A DNA stretch of 64,000 nucleotides from DASSUW01 sp963806395 (lineage in GTDB: Bacteria > Actinomycetota > Thermoleophilia > Solirubrobacterales > Solirubrobacteraceae): positions 186,001-250,000 of the forward strand of contig CAWDYI010000008.1 in NCBI GenBank assembly GCA_963806395.1, written 5' to 3'. The notes under the pieces are model-generated. The model was not told the origin of the DNA. It ran no database searches and saw only the letters and a program-made list of their open reading frames with translations. Within the stretch, counting starts at the first letter, position 1. Each line of letters begins with the position of its first letter. The translations under genes and the position numbers were made by a program. This document shows, one piece after another, positions 16,625 through 24,480 of the stretch.

Positions 16625-17119
16625 ATGGACGGGTTCGCCGACGGCATGACCGCGCGCGGGCCCACGCTCGCCGCCGATCGCGTGACCTGGACCGGCAGCG
16701 TCCACATCGTCGACCTGGCGAGCGCCGACGACGCCCGTGAGTTCGTCGAGCGCGAGCCGTACAACCGTGCGGGCCTGTTCGAGCACCACCTCATCCGGCG
16801 CTTCAAGAACCTGCTGGGCCGGACCATGTGGGAGTTCCCCGGCAGGTCAGCCGAGCCTCGCTTCATGGTGATCGCCCACGCGTCGGGCGAGCAGGGACCC
16901 GCCGCGCGGCTGCCCGACTTCACGACCCTGGCGCCCGGGCGCCTGATCGTCCACGGTGAGCTCCTCACGCCCGACGACGCGACGCCGGTCGGAGTCGTGT
17001 CGGCGCTACAGGCGCCAACACGAGAAGCCGTCGACGCTCTTCTCGCGGACCGACACCCCGGATTCGATGAGCATCTCGACGTCGAGATCCTCGACTGGGA
17101 GTTCGGCGGCCGGCGCTGA
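16625..17119 (+). CDS. YCII-related double-domain protein; true start unclear
   Basis: From ATG 16625 the protein has 164 residues: the rest of a first YCII domain (YMDGFADGMTARGPTLAADRV) and a second domain (RFMVIAHASGEQGPAARLPDF, EHLDVEILDWEF). Homology-like sequence continues upstream in frame to about 16532 (RDIDFFLYSRAAPG, then DPALDEEHWS), which is the usual YCII N-terminus. No ATG, GTG or TTG lies in frame between that point and the stop of the preceding gene. So either the start codon was mutated, a rare start is used, or a base is missing. YCII proteins are small dimeric enzymes or binders; function here is unknown. Confidence 0.75.
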   Translation: MDGFADGMTARGPTLAADRVTWTGSVHIVDLASADDAREFVEREPYNRAGLFEHHLIRRFKNLLGRTMWEFPGRSAEPRFMVIAHASGEQGPAARLPDFTTLAPGRLIVHGELLTPDDATPVGVVSALQAPTREAVDALLADRHPGFDEHLDVEILDWEFGGRR

Positions 17120-17185
17120 CGCTGTCACGTTTGCCGCTCGCCGCGGGTCATGGGAGTAGTGACCACCACCACCGGAGGTACAGCA

Positions 17186-17563
17186 GTGTTGGAGAAGGTC
17201 TTCTACACGAGCGTGCTCGTCAGCGATCAGGACAAGGCGCTCGACTTCTACACGAACGTCATTGGCCTGGAGAAGCGGGCCGAGAACCCGACACCCGACG
17301 GGCCGCGGTTTCTGACCGTCGGCGTCGAGGGGGACGACTTCCAGCTGGTCCTCTGGCCCGGGACACCGGGGCAGGCCGAGCCGGCGATGGGACGCCCCCC
17401 GGCGTCGATCACGATCGAGACCGACGATGTCCGGAAGACGTTCGACGAGTTCAAGTCGCGCGGCGTCGAGTTCGTCTCGGACGTGCTCGAGTTCCCCTGG
17501 GGCTACGTCGCGCAATTCCAGGACCCCGACGGCAACCGGCTCCAGATACGAGAGGGCCGCTAG
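17186..17563 (+). CDS. VOC-family protein
   Basis: 125 residues. LEKVFYTSVLVSDQDKALDFY, then TNVIGLEKR, opens the first module. WGYVAQFQDPDGNRLQIRE closes the second, with His/Glu-type metal positions partly replaced. GTG 17186 is preferred because a GGAGG ribosome site lies 8 nt before it; an ATG at 17150 would add a Thr-rich extension. It resembles the many 'extradiol dioxygenase-like' VOC proteins of actinobacteria. Substrate unknown. Confidence 0.87.
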   Translation: MLEKVFYTSVLVSDQDKALDFYTNVIGLEKRAENPTPDGPRFLTVGVEGDDFQLVLWPGTPGQAEPAMGRPPASITIETDDVRKTFDEFKSRGVEFVSDVLEFPWGYVAQFQDPDGNRLQIREGR

Positions 17564-17637
17564 CCACCCGCTCCGGACCCCACGTGCGCACCCTCGACGT
17601 TTGCCGGCGGCAACGACAACGCCTGCCGCGGCCGCGA

Positions 17638-18153
17638 TCACGCATCGCGATCCGCGGCCGGCTCGAGGGTCCGCAGCAGCGTGATCGAGCCACCGGACCC
17701 GCCGACGCGCTCGAACCCGAGCGCGAGGTAGATGCGCACGGCCGCGTTGTCGGGCTCGACGCTCAAGCTCAACGCCGCGATCCGGTCGGCGACGGCCCGA
17801 TCGAGCAGGCGCTGCATCAGCGCCGTCCCGATGCCCCGCCCGCGTGCCTGCGAGGCCACGCCGAGCGTGACCTCCGGGATGTCGGCCGCGACGAAGCCGT
17901 AGCCCGGATCGTCAGTGGGAAGCAGGCGATACCAGGCCGCCCCGACACCCTGACCCGCGACGGCGGCGACGACTCCCGCGTCACCGTGCCGGCCGAACCC
18001 GTCGGCGTACTTCGCTGCCGCGGTCGGGTCCGGCCAGTGCTGCTCGGAGACCGCTTCGTCACGCCAGTTGAAGGCGACCCACAGCATCCGCGTGAGCAGC
18101 TTCACGTCTCCCGGCGCCGCAGGTCGGTACGTGACGCCCTGAGCCGTCGACAT
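17638..18153 (-). CDS. GNAT-family N-acetyltransferase
   Basis: 171 residues. N-terminal YRPAAPGDVKLLTRML is a typical GNAT beginning. The acetyl-CoA pyrophosphate loop is QARGRGIGTALMQRLLDRA, preceded by the strand EVTLGVAS. The C-terminal strand/helix SLSVEPDNAAVRIYLALGFERVG is also standard. The acceptor substrate cannot be predicted. It follows the cupin gene by 35 nt on the same strand, so the two may be one transcript. Confidence 0.87.
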   Translation of the reverse strand: MSTAQGVTYRPAAPGDVKLLTRMLWVAFNWRDEAVSEQHWPDPTAAAKYADGFGRHGDAGVVAAVAGQGVGAAWYRLLPTDDPGYGFVAADIPEVTLGVASQARGRGIGTALMQRLLDRAVADRIAALSLSVEPDNAAVRIYLALGFERVGGSGGSITLLRTLEPAADRDA

Positions 18154-18188
18154 CGGCGCAGGCTACTCCCGCTGAGGCGACGCCCCTG

Positions 18189-18704
18189 CTACTCGGTGAC
18201 GAACTCGATCCCATGCCGGGGCGCTGCCGCGGCGAAGCGGGCGGCGATCGCGTCGACGTTGTCGCGGCTGTGGGCCGTCGGGTCCAGCGTGCGCTCGAGC
18301 GTCTCCTCGAAGAACTTCTCGATCCCGGCCGGCGTGCAGGTCACGATCATGCGCATCGTCTCGGTGCCCTGGTTCTGGAAGCGGTGTACGGTGCCGCGCG
18401 GCACGTTGACAAAGTCGCCGACGCCCGCGGTGATCCACTCCTCACCGAGGAGGAAGCCGCATTCGCCCTCGACGATGTAGAACGTCTCGTCCTCGTGGCG
18501 ATGGATGTGGGGCGGCGGGCCGCCGCCGGGCGCGACGATCGCCTCCATCGCGAAGTAGGCGCCCCCGGTCTCGGCCCCGGTGACGAGGAACCGGTACAGA
18601 TCGCCCGGTCCCAGGTACATCGCGCCGGTTCCGGCGGCGCGGCGCAGCGGGCGGCTGGTGATGGCGGCCTCGTCGCGTGAGACCCTCTTGCTGTCGATGG
18701 TCAT
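18189..18704 (-). CDS. Cupin-domain protein
   Basis: 171 residues. Both cupin motifs are complete: PPPHIHRHEDETFYIVEG (two His, one Glu) and GDFVNVPRGTVHRFQNQG (third His). A metal centre (Fe or Mn) is therefore likely. The C-terminal helix region (IEKFFEETLERTLDPTAHS) is seen in related quercetinase/oxygenase-like cupins. ATG 18704 begins MTIDSKRVS; an earlier ATG 36 nt upstream adds only a basic tail. Enzyme or regulator of unknown substrate. Confidence 0.85.
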   Translation of the reverse strand: MTIDSKRVSRDEAAITSRPLRRAAGTGAMYLGPGDLYRFLVTGAETGGAYFAMEAIVAPGGGPPPHIHRHEDETFYIVEGECGFLLGEEWITAGVGDFVNVPRGTVHRFQNQGTETMRMIVTCTPAGIEKFFEETLERTLDPTAHSRDNVDAIAARFAAAAPRHGIEFVTE

Positions 18705-18782
18705 GGGCCGAGGATGCCGCCGGTCGGCGGCCATGACCATCCCAGGAATTGGGGGTGTTGACCGCCGCCGCTCGAGCGGTTG

Positions 18783-19862
18783 TCAGAGCTGGGGCGCCCG
18801 CTGGTGGAAGAACACGCGCGCGACGAGCTCGCCGCGGGTGACGACGCCGACCTTCTCGAAGATCGCCTTGACGTGGTCCTGGACGGTCCACGAGGACAGG
18901 TGCATGCGCGCGGCGATGGCGTTGGTTTGCAGGCCGCGGGCGACGAGCCGGGTCACCTCGCGCTCGCGCTCGGTCAGGCCGTAGGCGTCGGCGACGAGCG
19001 GCGCGAGCTCGTGCGGGCGCGCGGGCTCGATCATCACCGCGACCTGCGCGCCGGGCGTGTCCGCGAGCACCGAGGCGCGCACGACCAGCCAGCGCCCCGA
19101 CGCGGCCCGAACGCGCGCTCGGGCGATCCGGCCGTCGTCCACGGGCGCGGCCATCAAGATCCGCGCCTGGGTCGCGACGGCGGTCACCACCGGCGGGACC
19201 GAGCCGTTCCCGCCCAGCTCGTCGATCCAGGATGCCGCGACCTCGTCCGTAAACGCGGTCGAGCCGTCCGGGGCGAGCACGGCGACGCCGGCGGCGTCTT
19301 CACCGTCCTGCAGCCCGGGCGCGGCGCCGTCCAGCAGCACCGCCCGCCGCAGACCCTCGGCGAGATGTGCCGTCACCGCTTCCAACAGCGCCGTGTCGGC
19401 TGCCGAGAAAGGCTCACGATCCGCCCCGCGCAGAATCGACAGCGCGCCCCATGTCGTGTGGTCGTCGACGAGCACCGCGCGCAGCTCATCGCCGAAGCCG
19501 TGCGGGCCCATGATCTCCCGGTGGCGCTCGCTGCGGTCCAGGACGCCGCCGGTGGCCTGGCTGAGGGTCGCCGCGTGGCGCTCCGACAGGACGAGCGAGG
19601 GGAGCGGGAGGAAGTCCTCACCCCCAAACTCGATCTCCTTCAGCCGCTGGTACGTCGCCGGCGGTGGCACGTTCTCGGCCACCATGCCCGTCGGCATGAG
19701 CGTCGCCGGGTCCATCGTGGCCACGAACACGCCCTCGAACGGCACCGCGCGAGCAAGGATCCGGACAGCACCCAACGCGAAATCGCGCACGTCGAGGCCA
19801 CGATGCACGAGCCTGACCAGGTCCTCGCGCACACGCGCAAGTGATGTCACGACGGGGCTCAC
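18783..19862 (-). CDS. LuxR-family transcriptional regulator with GAF-like sensor
   Basis: 359 residues. The N-terminal ~160 residues resemble a GAF sensor (FALGAVRILARAVPFEGVFVA, HTTWGALSILRGADREPF). The middle part (~185-290) is PAS-like (VAVLAPDGSTAFTDEVAASWI). The C-terminal ~65 residues are the LuxR HTH: LTEREREVTRLVARGLQTNAI, then AARMHLSSWTVQDHVKAIFEKVGV. GTG 19862 is chosen because AGGAGG lies just before it. It is divergent from the HD-domain gene and could regulate it; the 234-bp gap contains a short inverted repeat. Confidence 0.85.
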   Translation of the reverse strand: MSPVVTSLARVREDLVRLVHRGLDVRDFALGAVRILARAVPFEGVFVATMDPATLMPTGMVAENVPPPATYQRLKEIEFGGEDFLPLPSLVLSERHAATLSQATGGVLDRSERHREIMGPHGFGDELRAVLVDDHTTWGALSILRGADREPFSAADTALLEAVTAHLAEGLRRAVLLDGAAPGLQDGEDAAGVAVLAPDGSTAFTDEVAASWIDELGGNGSVPPVVTAVATQARILMAAPVDDGRIARARVRAASGRWLVVRASVLADTPGAQVAVMIEPARPHELAPLVADAYGLTEREREVTRLVARGLQTNAIAARMHLSSWTVQDHVKAIFEKVGVVTRGELVARVFFHQRAPQL

Positions 19863-19953
19863 GCCTCCTCCTTGCGATCGGGAGCATGACGAAGCGGCAG
19901 TACCCGTCCGCCCATGCACTCCTATAACGCATGGATACCCGAAATATTCCGTC

Positions 19954-19969
19954 GAATCGGCGGATTCGG
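19954..19969. promoter_or_regulatory. Short inverted repeat in the divergent LuxR/HD gap
   Basis: CGAATC (19954-19959), GGCG, GATTCG (19964-19969). The surrounding 60 bases are AT-richer than the window average and lie between divergent genes, so this may be a regulator site or a promoter element. The arms are only 6 bp. Confidence 0.35.
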
Positions 19970-20096
19970 GCTTCGCTGGGAGTCGACGCCGGCAGCGTCC
20001 TCAAGTTGGCCCGCCGCCTTCAGCGGTCCATCGTGGCTGGTATCCCTCCTGCCTGTTCCGCCACCTGACCGTGACACCACTGAACTGAAAGGCCCC

Positions 20097-20870
20097 ATGA
20101 GCCAGCCACGACCCACCGATCCGATCGGATCCATTGGATGGACCGAACGCACCGGGGGAGTGCTGACCGCTCGGGAATGCCTGACACTTGCCCGGCCGCT
20201 GCTACGGGGGGAGCTCAGCATGCTTGCCGGCCGTCTCGCGATGGTGCTCCGAATGCACTCGGGACGCCGGAGCTCCATCGATCCGGCGAGCCTGGTGCCT
20301 CCCGACTCCTCTCTCGCAAGAGATGCCGAGGTCGCCGCGCAGGACCTCTTGACACCGGTGCTCCGCAACCATTCGAGTCGTGCCTATTCGTGGGGCGCGG
20401 CGATCGCCGCGCTTCACGGGATCACGTTCGACCGTGAGCTCCTGTACCTGGCTGCGATGTTCCACGACACCGGGATCCCGAGCCCGGTGCCCGACGTCGA
20501 CTTCACGGTTCGCAGCGCCGCGTTGGCACGCGAGTTCACCGACAGCCACCACGTACCTGCCGATAACCGCGAGCTCGTCGCAAACGCGATCGCCATGCAC
20601 CACACCCCCGGCGTTGGCCTCGACTCCGGTGCCGAGGCCTACCTCCTATCTGCCGGCGCAGGTGTCGATGTGTTCGGCCTACGCAGCAACGAGATACCCG
20701 ATGCGGTCCGCCAGAGCGTCATCCAGCAGTACCCGCGGTTGGGCTTCAAGCGCGACTTCGCCGGGCTTCTCCGAGCCGAGGCCAAGCAAGTCCCTCGCGG
20801 CCGCGCCTGGTACCTGCACCGCTTCGCCATCAGCGACCTGAGCATCCGGCTCGCGCCCTTCCGTGAGTGA
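20097..20870 (+). CDS. HD-domain hydrolase, cyanamide-hydratase-like
   Basis: 257 residues. Metal-binding HD features are in order: RNHSSRAYSWGAAIAALHG (first His), LAAMFHDTGIPSP (HD pair), ADNRELVANAIAMHHT (following His residues). The order and spacing resemble the HD family that includes cyanamide hydratases, but other small-molecule or nucleotide hydrolysis is possible. ATG 20097 (MSQPRPTDP) is preferred over an ATG at 19914, which would add a region overlapping the promoter. Divergent from the LuxR/GAF regulator. Cytoplasmic. Confidence 0.78.
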   Translation: MSQPRPTDPIGSIGWTERTGGVLTARECLTLARPLLRGELSMLAGRLAMVLRMHSGRRSSIDPASLVPPDSSLARDAEVAAQDLLTPVLRNHSSRAYSWGAAIAALHGITFDRELLYLAAMFHDTGIPSPVPDVDFTVRSAALAREFTDSHHVPADNRELVANAIAMHHTPGVGLDSGAEAYLLSAGAGVDVFGLRSNEIPDAVRQSVIQQYPRLGFKRDFAGLLRAEAKQVPRGRAWYLHRFAISDLSIRLAPFRE

Positions 20871-20891
20871 TGTGAGGCCGGCGGCCCGACC

Positions 20892-21422
20892 TCAACCGCG
20901 CGTGGCGAGATGCCAAGCAGCCACCGTGGCCGCATCCCGCACCCGGCCGCCCGTGATCATCGCCTCCAGCGAAGCGACCGTGAAGCGCTCCACGCGAAGG
21001 TCGGCCTCGGTCGCCTCGAGCGCCTGCTCACCGGGTTCGAGTCCGGTCGCGCGCCAGACGTCGAACGACTGGTCCGACATCCCGTACGCGAAGAACAGCT
21101 GCCCGAGGTGCTCCATGCGGGCGGCGCGCAGCCCGGTCTCCTCGGCCAGCTCGCCGCGCGCGAGATCCTCCGCGCGAGCGCCCGGCTCGTCCTCCCACGC
21201 GCCCTGCGGAAGCTCCCAGAACCGCGCTCCCACGGGGTGGCGGTGCTGCTCGATCAGCCACACGTGATCGCCGTCGAGCGGCACGATCACCGCGGCCGGC
21301 GGCTTCTCCACCCAGGCGTAGAGGCCGGGCGTGCCGTCCGCGCGCTCGGTGCGGTCCTCGTGCAGGCGCATCCAGCGGTTCTCGTAGACGACGCGGGAAT
21401 CGGTCACGCGGGGTGGCTGCAC
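20892..21422 (-). CDS. NUDIX hydrolase (ADP-ribose pyrophosphatase-like)
   Basis: 176 residues. Layout as in ADP-ribose pyrophosphatases: RVVYENRWMRLHEDRTE, then VWLIEQHRHPVGARFWELPQG, then the NUDIX box GAWEDEPGARAEDLARGELAEETG. The box keeps EL.EE.G but has Gly where Arg is usual in the REUXEE core (GELAEE), which could weaken activity. Likely cleaves ADP-ribose or related nucleoside diphosphates. Its start lies only 17 nt from the alaS start on the other strand. Confidence 0.86.
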   Translation of the reverse strand: MQPPRVTDSRVVYENRWMRLHEDRTERADGTPGLYAWVEKPPAAVIVPLDGDHVWLIEQHRHPVGARFWELPQGAWEDEPGARAEDLARGELAEETGLRAARMEHLGQLFFAYGMSDQSFDVWRATGLEPGEQALEATEADLRVERFTVASLEAMITGGRVRDAATVAAWHLATRG

Positions 21423-21439
21423 CTAGACTGCATCGTTCC

Positions 21440-24064
21440 ATGAAGACGGACCAGATTCGCCGCACCTTCCAGGAGTTCTTCGAGGCCAACGACCACCACC
21501 GGCTGCCCTCGGCGTCGCTCGTGCCGCCGCCGAGCGACACGTCCACGCTGCTGACGATCGCCGGCATGCAGCCGCTCAAGCCGTACTTCCTCGGCCTCGA
21601 GAAGCCGCCCCATCACCGGCTCGTGACGTGCCAGAAGGTCTTCCGCACGCCGGACATCGACAACGTCGGCAGCACGCACCGCCACCTGACGTTCTTCGAG
21701 ATGCTCGGCAACTTCTCGATGGGCGACTACTTCAAGCAGGGCGCCGCGGAGTTCGCCTGGAAGCTCTCGACCGAGGGCTTCGGCATCGACCCCGAGATCA
21801 TCTGGATCACCGTCTTCGAGGGTGACGAGGAGCTCGGCCTCGGCCCCGACCAGGAGGCGATCGACGCGTGGCTGTCGATCGGCGTGCCACGCGACCGGAT
21901 CGTGCTGTGCGACCGCGACGAGAACTTCTGGCAGGCGGGCCCGACCGGACCGTGCGGCCCGTGCAGCGAGCTGTACATCGACCGCGGCCTCGACTTCGGC
22001 AAGGAAGACGACCTCCCGGGCGGCGAGAACGAGCGCTTCCTGGAGTACTGGAACCTCGTGTTCATGCAGTACAACCAGGAGCCGGTCGGCACGCTCACGC
22101 CGCTGCCGGCGCAGAACATCGACACCGGCCTCGGCCTCGAGCGCCTGGCGGCGTATCTCCAGGGCACGACGTCGGTGTTCGAGACCGACGAGTTCCGGCC
22201 GCTGGTCGAGCTCGGCGAGCAGCTGAGCGGCAAGCGCTACGGCGAGACGTTCGCGACCGACCGCGCGCTGCGGATCCTCGCCGACCACACGCGCGGGATG
22301 AGCTTCCTGATCGCCGACGGCGTCGTGCCGTCCAACGAGGACCGCGGCTACGTGCTGCGGCGGGTGATGCGGCGCGCGATCGTGCAGGGCCGCCAGCTCG
22401 GCATCGAGCCCGGCTTCCTGCCGCGGTTCGCCGACCGCGTGCGCGAGCTGATGGGCGGCGCGTACCCGGCGCTGCACGAGCAGGCGGACACGATCCAGAT
22501 GTGGGTCCGCACCGAGGAGGAGGCCTTCAACCGCACGCTCGACCAGGGCCTCAAGCTGCTCGAGGACATCGTCGCGCGCGCGAAGGACGCGGGGGAGGAG
22601 GGCATCGGCGCCGACCAGGCGTTCCTGCTCCACGACACCTACGGCTTCCCGTTCGACCTCACGCTCGAGCTCGCCGCCGAGCGCGGCCTCGGCGTGGACG
22701 AGCAGGGCTTCGAGCTGCTGATGGACGAGCAGCGCGCGCGGGCGCGCAGCGCCGGCCGCGGCGCGGAGCACGGCGAGCGCGAGCGGATCCGGGCGTTCGC
22801 CGAGGGCGCCGACGTGAAGACGACGTTCACCGGCTACGAGACGACCGAGCAGGCGACCGCCGTCGGCGCGATCGCGCAGGAGAACGGCCAGGTGCTGGCC
22901 AAGCTCGTCGAGTCCCCGTTCTATGCCACCGGCGGCGGCCAGGTGCACGACGCCGGCGTCATCGAGTGCGAGGACGGCGGCTGCAGCGCGCGCGTCGTGG
23001 ACGTCGTGCGCGTCGGCGACGACCAGGCGCTCGTGCTCGAGCCGCTGACCGGCGAGCTGCACGAGGGCGAGCGCGTGATCGCGCGCGTGGACCCCGAACG
23101 CCGCCTGACCGAGCGCAACCACACCGCGACGCACCTGCTGCACGCGGCGCTGCGCGAGCGCCTCGGCACGCACGTGCGCCAGGCCGGCTCCTACGTCGGG
23201 CCGGACAAGCTGCGGTTCGACTTCACGCACGGCGCGCCGCTGACCGACGACGAGCTGCGCGACGTCGAGGACGCGGTGAACCGCCAGATCGTCGTCGACG
23301 ATCCCGTGCGCGCGCTCACCACGACGCTCGACGAGGCGCGCAGCCTCGGCGCGATGGCGCTGTTCGGCGAGAAGTACGGCGACGTCGTGCGGATGGTGGA
23401 GATCGGCGACGGCAACTGGTCGCGCGAGCTGTGCGGCGGCACGCACGTCCGCAGCACCGGGGTGATCGGGCCGTTCAAGATCACGACGGAGACGTCGTCG
23501 GCTGCCAACGTGCGCCGGATCGAGGCGGTGACCAGCGAGGTCGCGCTCGACGAGCTGCGCCGCAACGACCGCGTGCTGGCGGAGGCCGCCAAGGTGCTGC
23601 GGACCTCGCCCGAGTCGGTCGCCGAGGTGGCCGCCGAGCGCGAGCTGCGGCGCCGCGAGCTCGAGAAGCGCTCGCACCAGCCGGCGCCGGTCGACGAGAA
23701 GGTCGACGCGGACGCGGTGATCGAGCTCGACGGCGTCCGCGTGCTGCTCGACATCAAGCAGGTCGACGACCCGAAGGCGCTGCCCGACCTCGCCGACCGG
23801 CTCAAGAACCAGCTCGGCGACCCCGCCGTGGTCGTGCTCGGCGCGCCCGGCGACGGCCGCGTCAGCCTGCTCGTCGCGGCGACGCCCGGCGCGGTCGAGC
23901 GCGGCGTGAAGGCGGGCGACGTCGTCAAGGCGGCGGCCAAGGTCGTCGGCGGTGGCGGCGGCGGCCGCGACACGATGGCCCAGGCGGGTGGGCGCCGGCC
24001 GGAGAAGCTTCCCGACGCCCTCGCCGCGGCGCGCGCCGAGATCGAGCGCGCGCTGGGCGTTTGA
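21440..24064 (+). CDS. alaS: Alanyl-tRNA synthetase
   Basis: Charges tRNA-Ala and clears mischarged Ser/Gly. 874 residues, normal length. Catalytic core: VPPPSDTSTLLTIAGMQPLK, FRTPDIDNVGSTHRHLTFFE, MLGNFSMGDYFK. The editing domain carries HTATHLLH and CGGTHV (zinc ligands). The C-terminal DHHA1 part has GGGGGGRDTMAQAGGR. ATG 21440 begins MKTDQIRRTFQEFF, the standard start; a TAGACT box lies 10 nt upstream and there is no ribosome site. First gene of the long plus-strand operon; its stop overlaps the TTG start of ruvX (TTGA). Confidence 0.97.
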   Translation: MKTDQIRRTFQEFFEANDHHRLPSASLVPPPSDTSTLLTIAGMQPLKPYFLGLEKPPHHRLVTCQKVFRTPDIDNVGSTHRHLTFFEMLGNFSMGDYFKQGAAEFAWKLSTEGFGIDPEIIWITVFEGDEELGLGPDQEAIDAWLSIGVPRDRIVLCDRDENFWQAGPTGPCGPCSELYIDRGLDFGKEDDLPGGENERFLEYWNLVFMQYNQEPVGTLTPLPAQNIDTGLGLERLAAYLQGTTSVFETDEFRPLVELGEQLSGKRYGETFATDRALRILADHTRGMSFLIADGVVPSNEDRGYVLRRVMRRAIVQGRQLGIEPGFLPRFADRVRELMGGAYPALHEQADTIQMWVRTEEEAFNRTLDQGLKLLEDIVARAKDAGEEGIGADQAFLLHDTYGFPFDLTLELAAERGLGVDEQGFELLMDEQRARARSAGRGAEHGERERIRAFAEGADVKTTFTGYETTEQATAVGAIAQENGQVLAKLVESPFYATGGGQVHDAGVIECEDGGCSARVVDVVRVGDDQALVLEPLTGELHEGERVIARVDPERRLTERNHTATHLLHAALRERLGTHVRQAGSYVGPDKLRFDFTHGAPLTDDELRDVEDAVNRQIVVDDPVRALTTTLDEARSLGAMALFGEKYGDVVRMVEIGDGNWSRELCGGTHVRSTGVIGPFKITTETSSAANVRRIEAVTSEVALDELRRNDRVLAEAAKVLRTSPESVAEVAAERELRRRELEKRSHQPAPVDEKVDADAVIELDGVRVLLDIKQVDDPKALPDLADRLKNQLGDPAVVVLGAPGDGRVSLLVAATPGAVERGVKAGDVVKAAAKVVGGGGGGRDTMAQAGGRRPEKLPDALAAARAEIERALGV

Positions 24065-24471
24065 GAGCTCTCGCTCTCGACTACGGCAGCGCCCGCTGCG
24101 GCGTCGCGGTGTCCGACCCGTCCGGGACGCTCGCCACGCCGCTCGACCCGGTGCTGCGCGCCGGCACGCGCCGGGGCCTCGAGCGGGTGGTGCAGCTCGT
24201 GCGCGAGGTGGGCGCCGAGCGCGTGATCGTCGGGCTGCCTGTGTCGCTCTCGGGGGGCGACTCCGACCAGACGCGCGAGACGCGCGCGTTCGCCGAGCGC
24301 CTGAGCGCCGCCCTGGACGTGCCGGTCGAGCTGTACGACGAGCGCTTCACGTCATCACTCGCCCAGCAGGCGGGCGGCACGTCATCGCTCGACTCCCGCG
24401 CAGCGGCCGTTCTTCTCGACGAATGGTTGAACGTCCGGCGTCCTCCTGCCGATAGAGGTTTTAAGGAGTGA
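24061..24471 (+). CDS. ruvX: RuvX/YqgF-family nuclease
   Basis: Putative pre-16S rRNA nuclease or Holliday-junction resolvase with an RNase-H fold. 136 residues from a TTG that overlaps the alaS stop. Motifs: LALDYGSARCGVAVSDPSG (catalytic Asp), VIVGLPVSLSG, VELYDERFTS (Glu), and LDSRAAAVLLDEWL (final Asp). Family length and order are normal. alaS-ruvX-mltG linkage is conserved in many bacteria, which supports the call. Confidence 0.93.
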   Translation: MRALALDYGSARCGVAVSDPSGTLATPLDPVLRAGTRRGLERVVQLVREVGAERVIVGLPVSLSGGDSDQTRETRAFAERLSAALDVPVELYDERFTSSLAQQAGGTSSLDSRAAAVLLDEWLNVRRPPADRGFKE

Positions 24472-24480
24472 CGACGCAAC

